From contig JADQAV010000053.1 of assembly GCA_019775845.1 (NCBI GenBank), positions 1 to 64,000 of the forward strand: 64,000 bases of DNA. The letters are read 5' to 3'. Below, one piece after another: positions 54,070-64,000 of this stretch (position 1 is the stretch's first letter; each line of letters starts with the position of its first letter). The translations under genes and the position numbers were made by a program. The DNA is from Myrmaecium sp. VS I D KN 1 (lineage: Eukaryota; Ascomycota; Dothideomycetes; Valsariales; Valsariaceae). Under the pieces are notes generated by a model that made no database searches, was not told the origin of the DNA, and saw only the letters and a program-made list of their open reading frames with translations.

Positions 54070-55661
54070 GGTCGTTGTGTGTGCGGCAGAGGGATTGTGG
54101 GTTCTTGTAGCTTGCTCCTCGTGGGGATCGAGTGTGGAGCAAGGACAAGGCTGAGATTCGAGATGTGGAGGGATTCGGTCGGGGTGTGTGGTGGATGGGA
54201 GAATGCGCGAGGGTGGTGATGGCTGTGGAGGGGGGAAAGTTGGTACGGCGCGGAGTCTTGGCGCGGAATTTTTCTTTGGGTCGAGGTTTGTCGAGTTTGG
54301 CCGGTTGGGTTTGGGGTGCACCGGTGCATTGGCCTCAGGAATCCCTTAGGAGCGCTCGGTGTTCGAATCCGGGCTTTGTCACGGCCATTCTTGATATTTC
54401 TATGTGTGAATGGATACTTCAACCATCGGAGCATCGCCAGGACATGAAAATCGAGCTGAGGGTTGATGGAGGTTTCTATGCCTGCTAGATGAATTTTTTT
54501 ATAGTATGAGAGTAACCGTCAGGACTGCACAACCTCAGTGTTATTTCCTCTCCTAGACCTATGTCAAGCCGCTGGGGCAGAGAAAGATGGACGTCATCTA
54601 TCCATGGAAGTAGATACCGCATGTAACTGAGCATCAAATCCGCAAGAAGAATGCGAGGCATCGTCAAATTCTCAAGAGATACCTCTCATACGAAAAACCA
54701 TATCCTCGGAAAGAGTCTGAAGCCTCAGGCATAAAGGCTCTAAGGCCACAATGCTTCGAGACTCGAGAGCTCCAAGGCAGCGAACCGATGGTCCCCGAGC
54801 ACCCACCACTCACCGAACCGCCGCCTTCGCCCCCCGCCCGTTCCTCAACCTTGGAAGTTCCCCCGCATCGCCGCCCATCGCCCATCACAATCTCACTCCC
54901 TCAACCAGCTGCACATTTGCAGCGGCATGAATGGATCATGGTCCCGCGAATTGCATCCACCTCGCCTTCCACACCCAGCTCTTGTTCCCACCCTTGGTGT
55001 TAACGATGTGACACCCCCGCCCTTTCCCCCATGCAATGCAGATGCAGACGCGCATCGCAGGGAGGCAAGCAGACGCGGATGCAGGAAGGTAGACAGGCAA
55101 GCTTCTCATCACAATCCGCGTCGCACACTCTACCTGGGTAGTAGCTAGGTACTAGTAGTAGTTACCCCTTGCGACAAGCTTCCCCTGACATGCAGTAAGG
55201 TAAGTTAGGAGTACTGTAAATAGTGAACCTAAACCCTGGCACTCCATCCTCCCCGCCCCAGCCCCCCAGCCTCAAGCGGGCCCTCCACCCAACTCGGCCT
55301 CTCATCGACGTAAGGCAAAAAAGCTGCCAGGTGGAAGTTGGTTAACTTACCTAAGCATTTTCTTCTCCCCAGCCCCAGCCAGCACCTAAGGTTACCCCGA
55401 ACTCCCCCCAATCCCGCCCCTCTCTCCCCTCTCTTCCTTCCTCTTTTCTTCTCTTCTTCACCTCTCCTTTCCTCCTCACAGTCTTCCCCCGACCTATCAA
55501 CCACTCAATCGCAAAACCTACATCCCATCCCTCTTATCCATCCCATCTATCCAACCATAACAACGCCCCTCCATAGGCGTGGTATCCAGCGCGCAGCGCG
55601 AGAAAGAGAGCAGCAACTCCCAGCAAGCACAGCACGATACTTCTGAAGCCAAAAAGAGAAG
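54070..55661. other. Divergent spacer between brf1 and the acidic-protein gene
   Basis: A tRNA-like B-box at 54358-54370 stands without a foldable tRNA around it. TAG/TAC-rich sequence at 55140-55220 includes GTAAGGTA-type motifs. The leader before 55662 is pyrimidine-rich. No gene is supported. Confidence 0.45.
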
Positions 55662-56890
55662 ATGGTGACCCGTAAGCGCAAGCAAGAAGCTGCCGAGGCC
55701 GAAGAGGAGGAGGAAGAATTGCAGGCCCTTCCTTCTGATGACGAGGGGAGCGAGGAGGAAGAGTAAGTTCCTGTTGTTGCTGTTGTTCTCTTGAGTTCTT
55801 TCCCTGCTTTCTATTCTTTTCCCTTCCTTGGATTTGAGTGTTGTGATGGTTCCTCTTCTTCTTTCCTTTCGCCTATGATTTTTGCGGTTTAAGCGCAGGC
55901 AATTTCTACTTTCCTGATCCTCGCCTGCGATCCATTGTCCGGTGGGCACCGGCCGGTGTGAAAAAGAGAGGTTGCGAAGCTCCAGTCCCAGCTGAGCTGG
56001 AGCTGAGCTGGAGCTGAGCTCTCTCCTCAGCTCCTGAGGTGGATGGGTGCATGACGTCATGATTTGACCTCCACACCTTACCCGCCGCGCCACATCACAT
56101 CACATCGCATCTGCAAAAAAGCCCCTTTTCGAACGCGGTTCTATTTTTCATTGCGACTGCGATTTATGTTCTCTCTTTTCCTCCCTCTCTTCTATATATG
56201 GAGTGGTTATCTTTGCATGCGCTTTTCTGAGTTGGTTTGAGGGGGTTTTGCGGCGCGCGATGCGACGGTTGGGCTGAACGGAGCCGAGCTGAGCTGAGAT
56301 CCAATCCCTGGTTGGGCTTTTGCTATGTCAGAGGCTGGTTCTGGCGTCGCGCAACCATCGCGACGCGTTGTCTTTGGGTTTATGGTGTCATTCTGGTTGG
56401 ATTTGCTTGCTTGCTTGAAGATCTCGGTTTCTATTCTCTTTTCCCTCTACTTGCTCCTTCAACGACCGACCACTAAACTTCCCACCCTTTCAATAGATAC
56501 CAAGAATCCGGCTCCGAAGGCTCTTTCGATGATGAGGACGCCTCTGCATCCGAGGGAGATGAAGAAGAGGCCGAGGAGGCCGAAGCTCCTCGTATGTGCC
56601 CCCCATCTTTCCTTCGACTCTGACGACCTCTTACTAACCCGCCTAATCCCACAGAACCCAAGACGAAGCGCAGAAAAGTGACCAAGGAGGAAGAGGAAGG
56701 TGGCGAGGAGGAAGAAGAGGAGCCTGAAGCCGAAGAGACGCCTGCGGAAGAGGAAGAAGATGATGACGGGGATGAGAAGACGGAGGCGAAGAGTGGCCCG
56801 GCGGCGGCGGCGAAGGAGCGGAAGGGGAAGGAGGTGCCTAAGGAGGCTGATTTGGAGGAAGTGGAGGATGAGGAGGGTGAGGAGGAGTAA
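55662..56890 (+). CDS. Small, highly acidic protein, probably nuclear, unknown
   Basis: Three exons, 55662-55762, 56497-56591 and 56655-56890, give 143 residues. Donors are GTAAGT and GTATGT; acceptors are AATAG and ACAG. The first intron is 734 nt, about ten times the usual size here. It starts MVTRKRKQEAAEAEEEEEEL, continues LPSDDEGSEEEEYQESGSEG and a Ser/Asp/Glu stretch, then EPKTKRRKVTKEEE with a basic patch that looks like a nuclear signal, and ends in Glu/Asp runs (DLEEVEDEEGEEE). More than a third of residues are acidic. Such proteins are often histone chaperones or nucleolar factors, but I see no Chz or other defined motif and give no name. Confidence 0.7.
55763..56496 (+). other. Unusually long (734-nt) first intron with hairpin-forming repeats
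   Basis: GTAAGT to AATAG. It contains GAGCTG direct repeats at 55991-56020 and a perfect 9-bp hairpin, GGAGCTGAG (56010-56018) with CTCAGCTCC (56026-56034) around a 7-nt loop. Other introns in this window are 47-117 nt. Confidence 0.6.
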
Positions 56891-57749
56891 CTGCGTCCTG
56901 TCCCCGGTCTGCTTCTCCTAGGGATGTTGGGTTTCGGTAAATATAAGTATGGAGGACATCTGGTCTTGGTTTTGGATTCGTTGGATCTTCTTGGTAGGAT
57001 AATATAATATACGAACATCAACAGCGTTATTCACATCTCGATTTTCATAACGTCTCTCCTGAATGGGTGTTGTCTGTCTCGTCGAGTTCAGAGACTCTAT
57101 GAAGCCATGCGAGGAATATTCAAAATTACAAGATCTCCCATGCTTTCCATCATCCCGGTTTCCTTTCCGTCCAGCAGTAGATCTTCTTCCTCACCCCCAG
57201 TCCGTTTGGCTGGGCGGTCACCAAACTAAAGTAGCTGAGGGCCCCCTACGTAACCCACCCACGACGCAGCCGTGCATGACGTCACTCGGCACCCTCTCCA
57301 CCCCCCACCCCCAGACCACATGTGGACGTACACAACCTGGCAAAACCGACATCTTGCTTGGATCCCTTGCCTTTCTTTTTCCTCTTCTACTTCCTCTTCA
57401 CTCTCTTTTTTGTTTCCCTCTCACGTCCAAGGTTACACAACTTCGCGCCTTTTCTTTGGATTTGGAAACCCGCGAACTGGAGAAGGTGCTTGATATTACG
57501 TCCTACATTGACTGATCGAATCTGTATTCTTCTACCACTGGGGCACGAGAGGAGATATCCATAGGATAGGGGGAATTTCTTGGGACTCACTCTCCGCGAA
57601 ACTAACTCCTTAAGAGGAGGATCTTGACGAAGACACGGACGGGAGTTGAGAGAACTCACATATATTCCTATCCCGCAACTCCATCGCAACCCAGATATCT
57701 TCACGCCGCCATCGGAGGGAAAACCGAAGCACAACATACGAAAACAACC
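56891..57749. other. Spacer before the DUF3292 gene
   Basis: 3' end of the acidic-protein gene and promoter/leader of the next. A 150-codon frame at 57063-57515 has no protein-like features. Confidence 0.5.
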
Positions 57750-60009
57750 ATGTCCGCCGCCGAAGACCGCCGCGGGGTCAACTACCAAGACCTGCTCCCG
57801 GTGCCGGGCGAGACGGCGCCGGACCAGCCGACGACGGAGCAGCACACCTCCCTGGCCGACCAGCCGACGGAGTCGCACGCACTCGCGGTGCGGGCCGCCC
57901 AGGCCCCCGATGCTGAGCACCCCGTCGGCGCCGCCCAGGTCGACCATGATAAGGAGGTCGTTGACCTTGGATGGAACGAGCCGGATACGCTGCGGCCGAA
58001 GCCCCTTGTGGGTGGTCTGCCGAATGAGGAGCTTTGGGTGTTGGTTAGGCGGTTTAATAAGGTGTGTTGGGTTGCCTCCTTTTTTTTTTCCTTTTGGGAT
58101 GACGTTTGGGACGACGGTTAAAGGGCATGGGGCTGATGGTTGTAGCAAATGTACCATGTGAAACGGACGGCGTTCCCGCCGCCGGGTGGCCTCGACTTGA
58201 ATATCGCGGATGAGGAGGAGTTTAGCCCGGATAAGCTGCGGAGTAATGTGGAGAGGATGTATATGACGATTGTAAGTGGAACTTCTAGAGGACCAAAGAT
58301 CGATTGGGAGATCGTGTGCTGATATTTTGCGTGATTGTCAGGGCATCGGTATGATGGCGTTCGGTAAGCACATCGTGCGGCTCCGGTCTTGGAGGGAGAC
58401 GAAGCGGACGGCCTGGTTCTGCACGGCGTACTTCGCCGCGTGGATGTTTGACCTGATAGTCCCGCTATTCACGGCGATGGTACTGGTCTTGATTGCGTAT
58501 CCGCCGTCGCGAGAGTTCCTCTTCCCCCCTGTGCCCATCGCGCTGGTGGATGGCAAGTCTGGTGGCGTGCAGAAGCCGAAGGCCGGTGTGCTCGGCAGCC
58601 ATGACAGCGCGACCGGCGCTCCCGAGAACCACAAGGGTGAGGCGGTCGAGGCGGAAGCGTCGAACTTCGTCAACGGCATCGCCTCCGTCGCCCTCAGCAG
58701 CGCGACGGGCAAACACCCTCAAGGCGAGCCGGAGGACTCCGACACCGACGCACCCGTTCACGAGAAGGCTGTTCCGGATCCGACCACCATTGCCACGGTG
58801 GCCGCCGATTCCCAGTCCAAGGCCGCTGGCGGCAAGCCCCACGCGGCGCATGACAAGACCAAGGTGCCCATGGAGACGGCCATGTGGACGAAGATGCGGC
58901 CCGTCATGCACGGCCTGGCCGAGCTGACGGACACCTGGGAGCGGTTCGCCAACGCGCTCTCGCCCACGCCGCCCTTCCCCAAGAACGCGCACCGCCTCCG
59001 CCTCGCCGCCCTCGTCGCCCCCCTCTTCTTCGTCTCCCTCCTCACCACCTCGTACATGTTCATGAAGGGCGTCACCTTCGGCGTCGGCTTCGGCTTCTTC
59101 GGCCAGCCCGTGCTGGACCGCGGCCTCGCCTGGCTGAACCGCAACTACCCCAACTGGCAGAAGCTGCTCGAGATCCGCAACACCCTGCTCAAGGGCGTCC
59201 CGACCAACGCCCAGCTCACCATCACGCTCCTCCGGATCGGAGAGGCGAATAAGGCGCCGCTTCCGCCCCCGCCACGGTCCAACCTGCCGCCGCCGGAGAG
59301 GCCCGCCCAGCTGACGGACAAGGAGCTTCGCGCGACGGGCGCCGAACCCCCGCTCAACGCCAGCCCAGAAGAGCTCGACGCGGCTATCAGCCACGACGGC
59401 GGAGCGACAGCACACGCCACAGGCGGCGCCGACATCGACGCGGCCAAGAACAGCAAGGACACGACGCCGCACAAGAAGGGCAGCAAAATCCTCTCCTTCT
59501 TCAAGGGAACCACCAAGGCCTCCGTCACCACGGCCTTGGGCGCGGACAAGCTGAAAGCCAAAGCGGGCTCGGGCCCAGCCAAGGACCGCCTCGGCGTCGT
59601 CCCGCCCAAGGACGCCTCCGTCGTCTCCGGGCCCACGGAGTTCCCGGCCCGCTGGAAGGGCCACCGCGGCCACGTCTACCTCACCACCACCGCGACCATC
59701 CCCTGCGTCGCCTTCAGCCCGGCCTCCTCGATCGCGACAAAGGGCACCGTCGGCCGCGAGGATGAGATCCATCCCGTCTGGTCCGTCCCCATCGCGGAGA
59801 TCCGCGAGCTCAAGAAGATTGGCGGCTTTGGCTGGAAGGCGAAGCTGGTGGTGGGTTGGGCCCTGGATCGCGAGGTTGCGGATGGCTTGGAGATTGTGGC
59901 GGGTGAGGGGGAGAAGATGAGCACGTACCGTGTCACGGCGTGTCCGACCCGTGATGAGCTGTTTAATCGGCTGGTGGCGATGGGGCCGCAGAGGTGGGAG
60001 AGTTGGTAG
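57750..60009 (+). CDS. DUF3292-type membrane protein
   Basis: Three exons, 57750-58061, 58146-58271 and 58342-60009, give 701 residues, with GTGTGT/GTAG and GTAAGT/TCAG introns. The family is found in filamentous fungi and has no proven function; I recognise it from NEELWVLVRRFNKQMYHVK, GGLDLNIADEEEFSPDKLRS, AFGKHIVRLRSWRETKRTAW and FVNGIASVALSSATGKHPQG. Hydrophobic stretches are FCTAYFAAWMFDLIVPLFTA with MVLVLIAYPPSREFLFPPV (one or two helices) and LRLAALVAPLFFVSLLTTSY with GVTFGVGFGFFGQPVLDRGL. After a Pro/Ala-rich linker, the C-terminal part (FPARWKGHRGHVYLTTTATI, VWSVPIAEIRELKKIGGFGW, FNRLVAMGPQRWESW) has the look of a GRAM/PH-like lipid-binding fold. That last point is inference. Confidence 0.82.
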
Positions 60010-60504
60010 TGTGGTGAGGGAAGGGGGTGTTGGTTATGTTCCATCAATTGGTTCTTTGATTGCATGTATGATTTCTTTCGTCCGTGTTGTCGGTCGTGTG
60101 GGGTCTGCTTTATTTTCGCGTGTGTTTTGAGGGAGTTCAGGATGCATGTTGTCTTTCCTCCTTATGTACTCCTTTGCCCACGATGACTTGAGTACGTACG
60201 TATACACGTGTAGATGACCCTGGCCTTGGCTTTGGAATGAGACAAGATATAATGACCAATCAGTTAGTCATCAGTCAGGAAGTTGTTGAGTCAGTGAAAT
60301 CAGTGAGAGTTTATAATACTCATACAAGCTGTCCCCGAGAGAGTAAAGGGAAAAAGGACATCTAAACACACCGAAACGCCAAACCAATCCCTCCCGAATC
60401 CCAATCCAGGACCATCGGTCCGGTTCCTTTAGGATATCCATACAAAACGCCCTCTCAATCAGTAAAAAACCAAAGAAAGCACCACCACCTCCCTCCCTCT
60501 GACC
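60010..60504. other. Convergent 3' region
   Basis: The 3' ends of the DUF3292 gene and the kinesin gene meet here. No gene seen. Confidence 0.5.
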
Positions 60505-62940
60505 TCAACCCTCAGAATCATCCAACCCCAACCCCCCCATCCCCTTACTCACCCCCTCCTCATCAACCGCCGCCCACTTCCTCGCCTTCAACACCCTCAC
60601 CTTACCCCCCATCCTCCCACTCACCGTCCGCGTCGGTGTGCCCCCATTCAGCCCTTCCCTCTCCAACCTCTCAAGCCTACGTCTCAACTCCTCGTTCTCC
60701 CTCCTCAACCCCTCCACCTCCACCTCCTCCTTCCCATTCCCATCCTCAAAAACCTCCACCTCCACCCCCGTCTCCGCACCTCCTTCAACAGCAGAAACAA
60801 GCAGATCCGCCTTGCGATCCCAGAACGCCTCCGCGCGCCCGCACTCCTCGACCCAGCGCGCGTGCCAGCGGCGCCGCTCGCGGTCGAGCAGGCTATCCAC
60901 CTCCGCCGCCACCTCCGCCCGCACCGCGGCTTCGACCTCGGCTTCGACGTCCGTCAGCCGGGCCAGCGCGGCCGCCCAGCTGGCTTCCGCTTGTCGTCGG
61001 CGTTCGCGCTCGCCCGCGAGCTGGTGCCGGAGGGTGGCGAGCTCGGTGGTGAGTTCGTCGGTGAGGAGTTGCTGTTGCTGTTGTTGTTGGAGTTGGGATT
61101 GGGTGGGAGTTGGGCTCCGCGCGGCGCTGGCGCTGGGCACGCGTGTCCCCGGCCCCGCGAGGATGGCTTGGGTCACGCTGGGTACGCGCGGCACGGTGAC
61201 TTCTCGGGCCAGCGCCGAGTACCGTAGGATCTGGCTGGTGGCGTTGAAGTCGCCGCGGGCGTCGGCGGTGACGAGCATGATGGCCTTTTGCGCCGGACGG
61301 GCGGGGGTGGTACGTCCGCCTCCGGACGTCGAGGATGTTGTCGTCGAGGTGGAGGACGTCGGGAAGGAATTGCTGAAGAGCAACTCCGTGAGCTTGCACT
61401 GGCGGAACGGGACCACGGTCCCGCTGCGCGGGTTCGTCGGGTCCATGTCGGAGACCAGCTGCATGCACTGGCCCAGATACATGAGGCTCTCGTTGATCTT
61501 GCCGGCCTCGGCGAGCGTGCTGCCTGTCGTCTTCGCCGTCCGCGCGCGCTCGCTGCCGGCCAGGTCGACGATGGTCAGGGTGCTGGAGCTCCAGGGGCCT
61601 CCGGCGCTGCTACCACCGCTCCCGCGGACCCGCTTCTTCACCTCCACGCAGAAGAAGCCGTGGCTGCGGGAGCTGACGGCGTTCGCGCCCGTGCCGGCCA
61701 CCTTGCGCTCGAGCAGGCCCGTCTCGAGCACGGCGAGGGCCTCGTCGAGCGAGCCGCAGACGACCTTGCGCAGGCCCGCCACCACCTTGCTGCTCCCCTC
61801 CGTGCTCTTGAACAGCAGCGCCCGTCGCTTGTTCGCCGCCAGCTTGCTGATCGACGTCGACCCCGTGAGCAGGTCGAAGATGCGGTCGTTGTAGACTTCG
61901 TACATGGACACCACGATCGCGTATTCGGCCGTCGGGTCGGCGGGGGAGACGAGGTCCTCCGGGAGGGCAGGGGTGGTGGGGAAGTTCTGCGGTCGGGGCG
62001 GGGCGCGATGCGTGCGCGTCGAGGCGATGGAAAGGAAGGAGGTCGTCGTGTTGTCCTTTTTTTTGTCAGGCGATGCTTTAGCGGCGATGCTGCGGGTGAG
62101 ACGTTGGAAGACTTTGAGAGGAGAATGAGAGTGAGAGTGAGAGCTCGTCGGACGAGTGGACATGGTCCGTTGTTGATATGGAGATTCAGATTGCATTGAA
62201 GAAACCGGCATGGAAGCCTGACCAGGATAGAAAGAAGTCCGCACAGGAGAGCCATTCGCGGACTCCGGAAACGAGCCTGGAATATGACCTACCATCATGG
62301 GTGTTTGGGCGCGTGAATTCGGGCCCGCGCCACGCTCTTGCGTGCCATCGCCGTATATCATATCCAGGAACAAGCTGGCCGGGAAGAGCTGCGCCTCGGA
62401 GACATCGGCGGCAGCCAGGGAGGGAAAAACATGATGCGCGTTCGGCTGGACGAGCCGGTCGCGCGTAGCCTGGAAGAGAGCGTCGAGAGCAAGCTGAGTC
62501 AAGCCGCGCTGTGACTTCGTGCCGAGAATGGTATGACTCTGCGATACGCGTTAGCTTCACATATATCCCCCATTTCATCCCCTCATCCGCCACCATATAC
62601 ACACCTTCCCCGACCCCGTCACCCCCAACGTCGCCAACAACCCATCCCGCCCCTCCCGTCCCTCCCTGCCCAACACCCCCTCAATCAACGGCACCACCCC
62701 CGTGCCCCGGAACACATCCAGCTGCGACGCCTCCTCCTCAAACACCTTCGTGAACGCGAACCGCTCCACCGCCCGCTTCCGGTGGTCGTTCGACGGCGGC
62801 TTGATCGTGATGTGTGTGCGTTCGCCGCCCCCTTCCTCGACGTCTAGGAAGCGCGCGTTGCTTGCGGCGGGTGAGGGTCGCAGGCGCAGGTACACCTCGA
62901 AGAGCTGCGAGGTGCTTGGTTTGGGTGGGGGAGGCTCCAT
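60505..62940 (-). CDS. Divergent kinesin motor protein
   Basis: A microtubule motor. Two exons, 62605-62940 and 60505-62538, separated by a 66-nt intron that falls inside the P-loop (GVTGSGK|SHT, residues 106-115), give 789 residues. The motor begins FEVYLRLRPSPAASNARFLD. Switch I is NAVSSRSHGFFCVEV and switch II is DLAGSERARTAKTTG, followed by INESLMYLGQCMQLVSDM and VVPFRQCKLTELLFSN. Between RGLTQLALDALFQATRD and VSMYEVYNDRIFDLL lies an insertion of about 150 residues rich in Ser, Pro and Thr. This makes it unlike kinesin-1/3/5 and closer in design to kinesin-6 (KIF20/23, Klp9), though I cannot prove that class. After the motor come a coiled coil (ELATLRHQLAGERERRRQAE, LRRENEELRRRLERLEREG) and a short tail. 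Minus-strand start MEPPPPKPSTSQ is the first ATG in frame. Confidence 0.88.
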
Positions 62941-63490
62941 GGTGTCCTGCTTTCGTTTTTTATGTTGGGTGCAGGAGTACGTGCGTGGATGCGAGTGAGA
63001 GTGGACGAGTAGGGTGTGGTGGTCAGGCAGGAGGATGTATGTACATGGTGTGTCATTAAGAGGGTTGTGTCGCGCCGGGTTTGACGGTTGCACGGGGCAA
63101 CAATCTTATCGGGTTGGCAAACCATTGACAGCTTGCATGCCTGAGGCTCCCAGGGACTCACTACGTGACTACGTACTCTGGCAGTCTGCAGCCGTGAACT
63201 CTCACAAACACCAAGCGGAGCAAAACAACAAGTGTAAGGGTTGAGCAAGACAGGCTGTAGGGGCTCTTCTCTGTTGAGTAATGCTCTCGTGAAAAAGTCT
63301 CCCGCGGCATTTTCTTACTTTCTCTCGAAACAAAAGACCACAGCGAGGAAATACCGAAGTGCTATAAAAAGAAAATCATAGTCTATATATTCATTATTTT
63401 CATCTTACATATATCCTAGAGGAGATGCTACCCCGCCAGCGTGAAGGGTCCATCCGTCCATCCATTCACTCCATCTTTCTATCCCATCCT
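62941..63490. other. Spacer between the kinesin start and the FGGY kinase end
   Basis: Kinesin promoter, then the AT-rich 3' side of the kinase gene (63360-63420). No gene is supported. Confidence 0.5.
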
Positions 63491-64000
63491 TCACTGCTTC
63501 CCCCACCCCCCAACCGCCTCATCCACCAACGCCCTCCACTTCCGCTGACCCTCCATCAACTCATTAAACACCTTATACTTCGCCCTCAACAGCTCCTTCT
63601 CCCGCTCATCCTTACTCGGCCACACCGCCTTGCCCGGCTTACTCATGCGATCCATAATCTCCCACAAGCTCTCGCTCTTTCCCTGAGGATCCGTGCTCGC
63701 CGCCTTCGCGCCTAGCATCGCCGCGCCATGCACCACCGCCGCATGCACGTACTTCGGGATCAACACTGGCATCTCGCACGCCGTCGCGATGAGGTGCATC
63801 AGGATCTCATTCTGGCACTGCGAGCCAGACATGAAGATGCTGCCGATCCGGTGCCCGCTCGCGTTCATCGTCGCGACGATCTGGTGCGTCTGCAGCGCGA
63901 TGAACTCCATGGTCGCGTAGTACAGCAGCGCCAGCGCGTCCGCCGACCGGTCGTTGCTCAGCCCCACCACCGCGCCCCGCATCGCCGGGTCCGCGATCGG
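63491..64000 (-). CDS. FGGY-family carbohydrate kinase (YDR109C-like), C-terminal part
   Basis: The gene runs off the right edge; its start and most of its N-terminal domain lie outside. The visible 169 codons give the C-terminal ATPase lobe: DPAMRGAVVGLSNDRSADAL, ALLYYATMEFIALQTHQIVA, the FGGY motif IGSIFMSGSQCQNEILMHLI, MPVLIPKYVHAAVVHGAAML and the tail WRALVDEAVGGWGKQ. The GSQCQNEILMHL form is that of the eukaryotic FGGY/Ydr109c group, shown in human and yeast to phosphorylate D-ribulose; bacterial ribulokinase is a more distant relative. Confidence 0.88.
   Translation of the reverse strand, partial: PIADPAMRGAVVGLSNDRSADALALLYYATMEFIALQTHQIVATMNASGHRIGSIFMSGSQCQNEILMHLIATACEMPVLIPKYVHAAVVHGAAMLGAKAASTDPQGKSESLWEIMDRMSKPGKAVWPSKDEREKELLRAKYKVFNELMEGQRKWRALVDEAVGGWGKQ

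Noticed and set aside
54358-54370. Plus-strand B-box-like sequence (GGTGTTCGAATCC)
   Set aside because: The T-stem does not pair and no 5' half pairing with the presumed 3' acceptor (CTTTGTC) exists nearby.
57063-57515. 150-codon plus-strand frame before the DUF3292 gene
   Set aside because: No domain or conserved pattern; it overlaps a leader/promoter region rich in pyrimidines.
58465-59772. 435-codon open frame on the minus strand inside the DUF3292 gene
   Set aside because: It is a mirror frame of a GC-rich coding exon. The plus-strand frame has conserved family segments and splice signals, and the minus one has none.
1-64000. CRISPR arrays, bacterial operons, secondary-metabolite core enzymes, retroelements
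   Set aside because: No spaced identical repeats, no polyketide or peptide synthase domains, no reverse transcriptase or long terminal repeats were seen in any frame.

Overview
The window is nuclear DNA from a filamentous ascomycete (Pezizomycotina; class not resolved). Signs: GC-rich genes on both strands about 1-2 kb apart, short GT-AG introns (47-113 nt, with one of 734 nt) that often carry a visible CTAAC-like branch site, pyrimidine-rich leaders, and a HAC1/HacA gene with the 20-nt Ire1-type intron known from Pezizomycotina. I place 26 protein genes, the last one running off the right edge. I see no convincing tRNA, rRNA, CRISPR array, prophage or retroelement. One short inverted-repeat (MITE-like) insertion is present.

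Layout. 1-5.1 kb: the unfolded-protein-response regulator hacA and two unknown genes. 6-21 kb: housekeeping genes, namely nucleoporin Nic96, an RRM protein, RNA polymerase subunit Rpb10, U3 processome subunit Utp17/Nan1 and the RING-like protein Sip5. 22-27 kb: a divergent pair, betaine aldehyde dehydrogenase and choline oxidase, which together convert choline to glycine betaine. 27.7-35.4 kb: an aldo-keto reductase (Ara2-like), Rtf2 and two secreted low-complexity proteins behind TATA boxes. 35.8-49.2 kb: mostly minus-strand genes, namely an acyltransferase, a Rab GTPase, flavocytochrome b2, a metallo-beta-lactamase-fold protein that has lost its metal ligands, and a TMEM135-type membrane protein; a small unknown gene on the plus strand lies among them. 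49.7-64 kb: an IMPACT/Yih1-domain protein, TFIIIB subunit Brf1, a small acidic protein, a DUF3292 membrane protein, a divergent kinesin and a truncated FGGY kinase.

Most genes are unrelated housekeeping functions. The clear functional pairing is the choline oxidase/BADH pair. Rpb10 and Brf1 both serve RNA polymerases but lie 38 kb apart. The most interesting signals are the hacA splice hairpins with a second long overlapping reading frame, the dead metal site of the lactamase-fold protein, and the inverted-repeat element at 47.0-47.3 kb. Exon borders were set by hand from GT/AG signals with reading-frame continuity checked for each gene; the starts of hacA and of the gene at 3.5 kb are the least certain.
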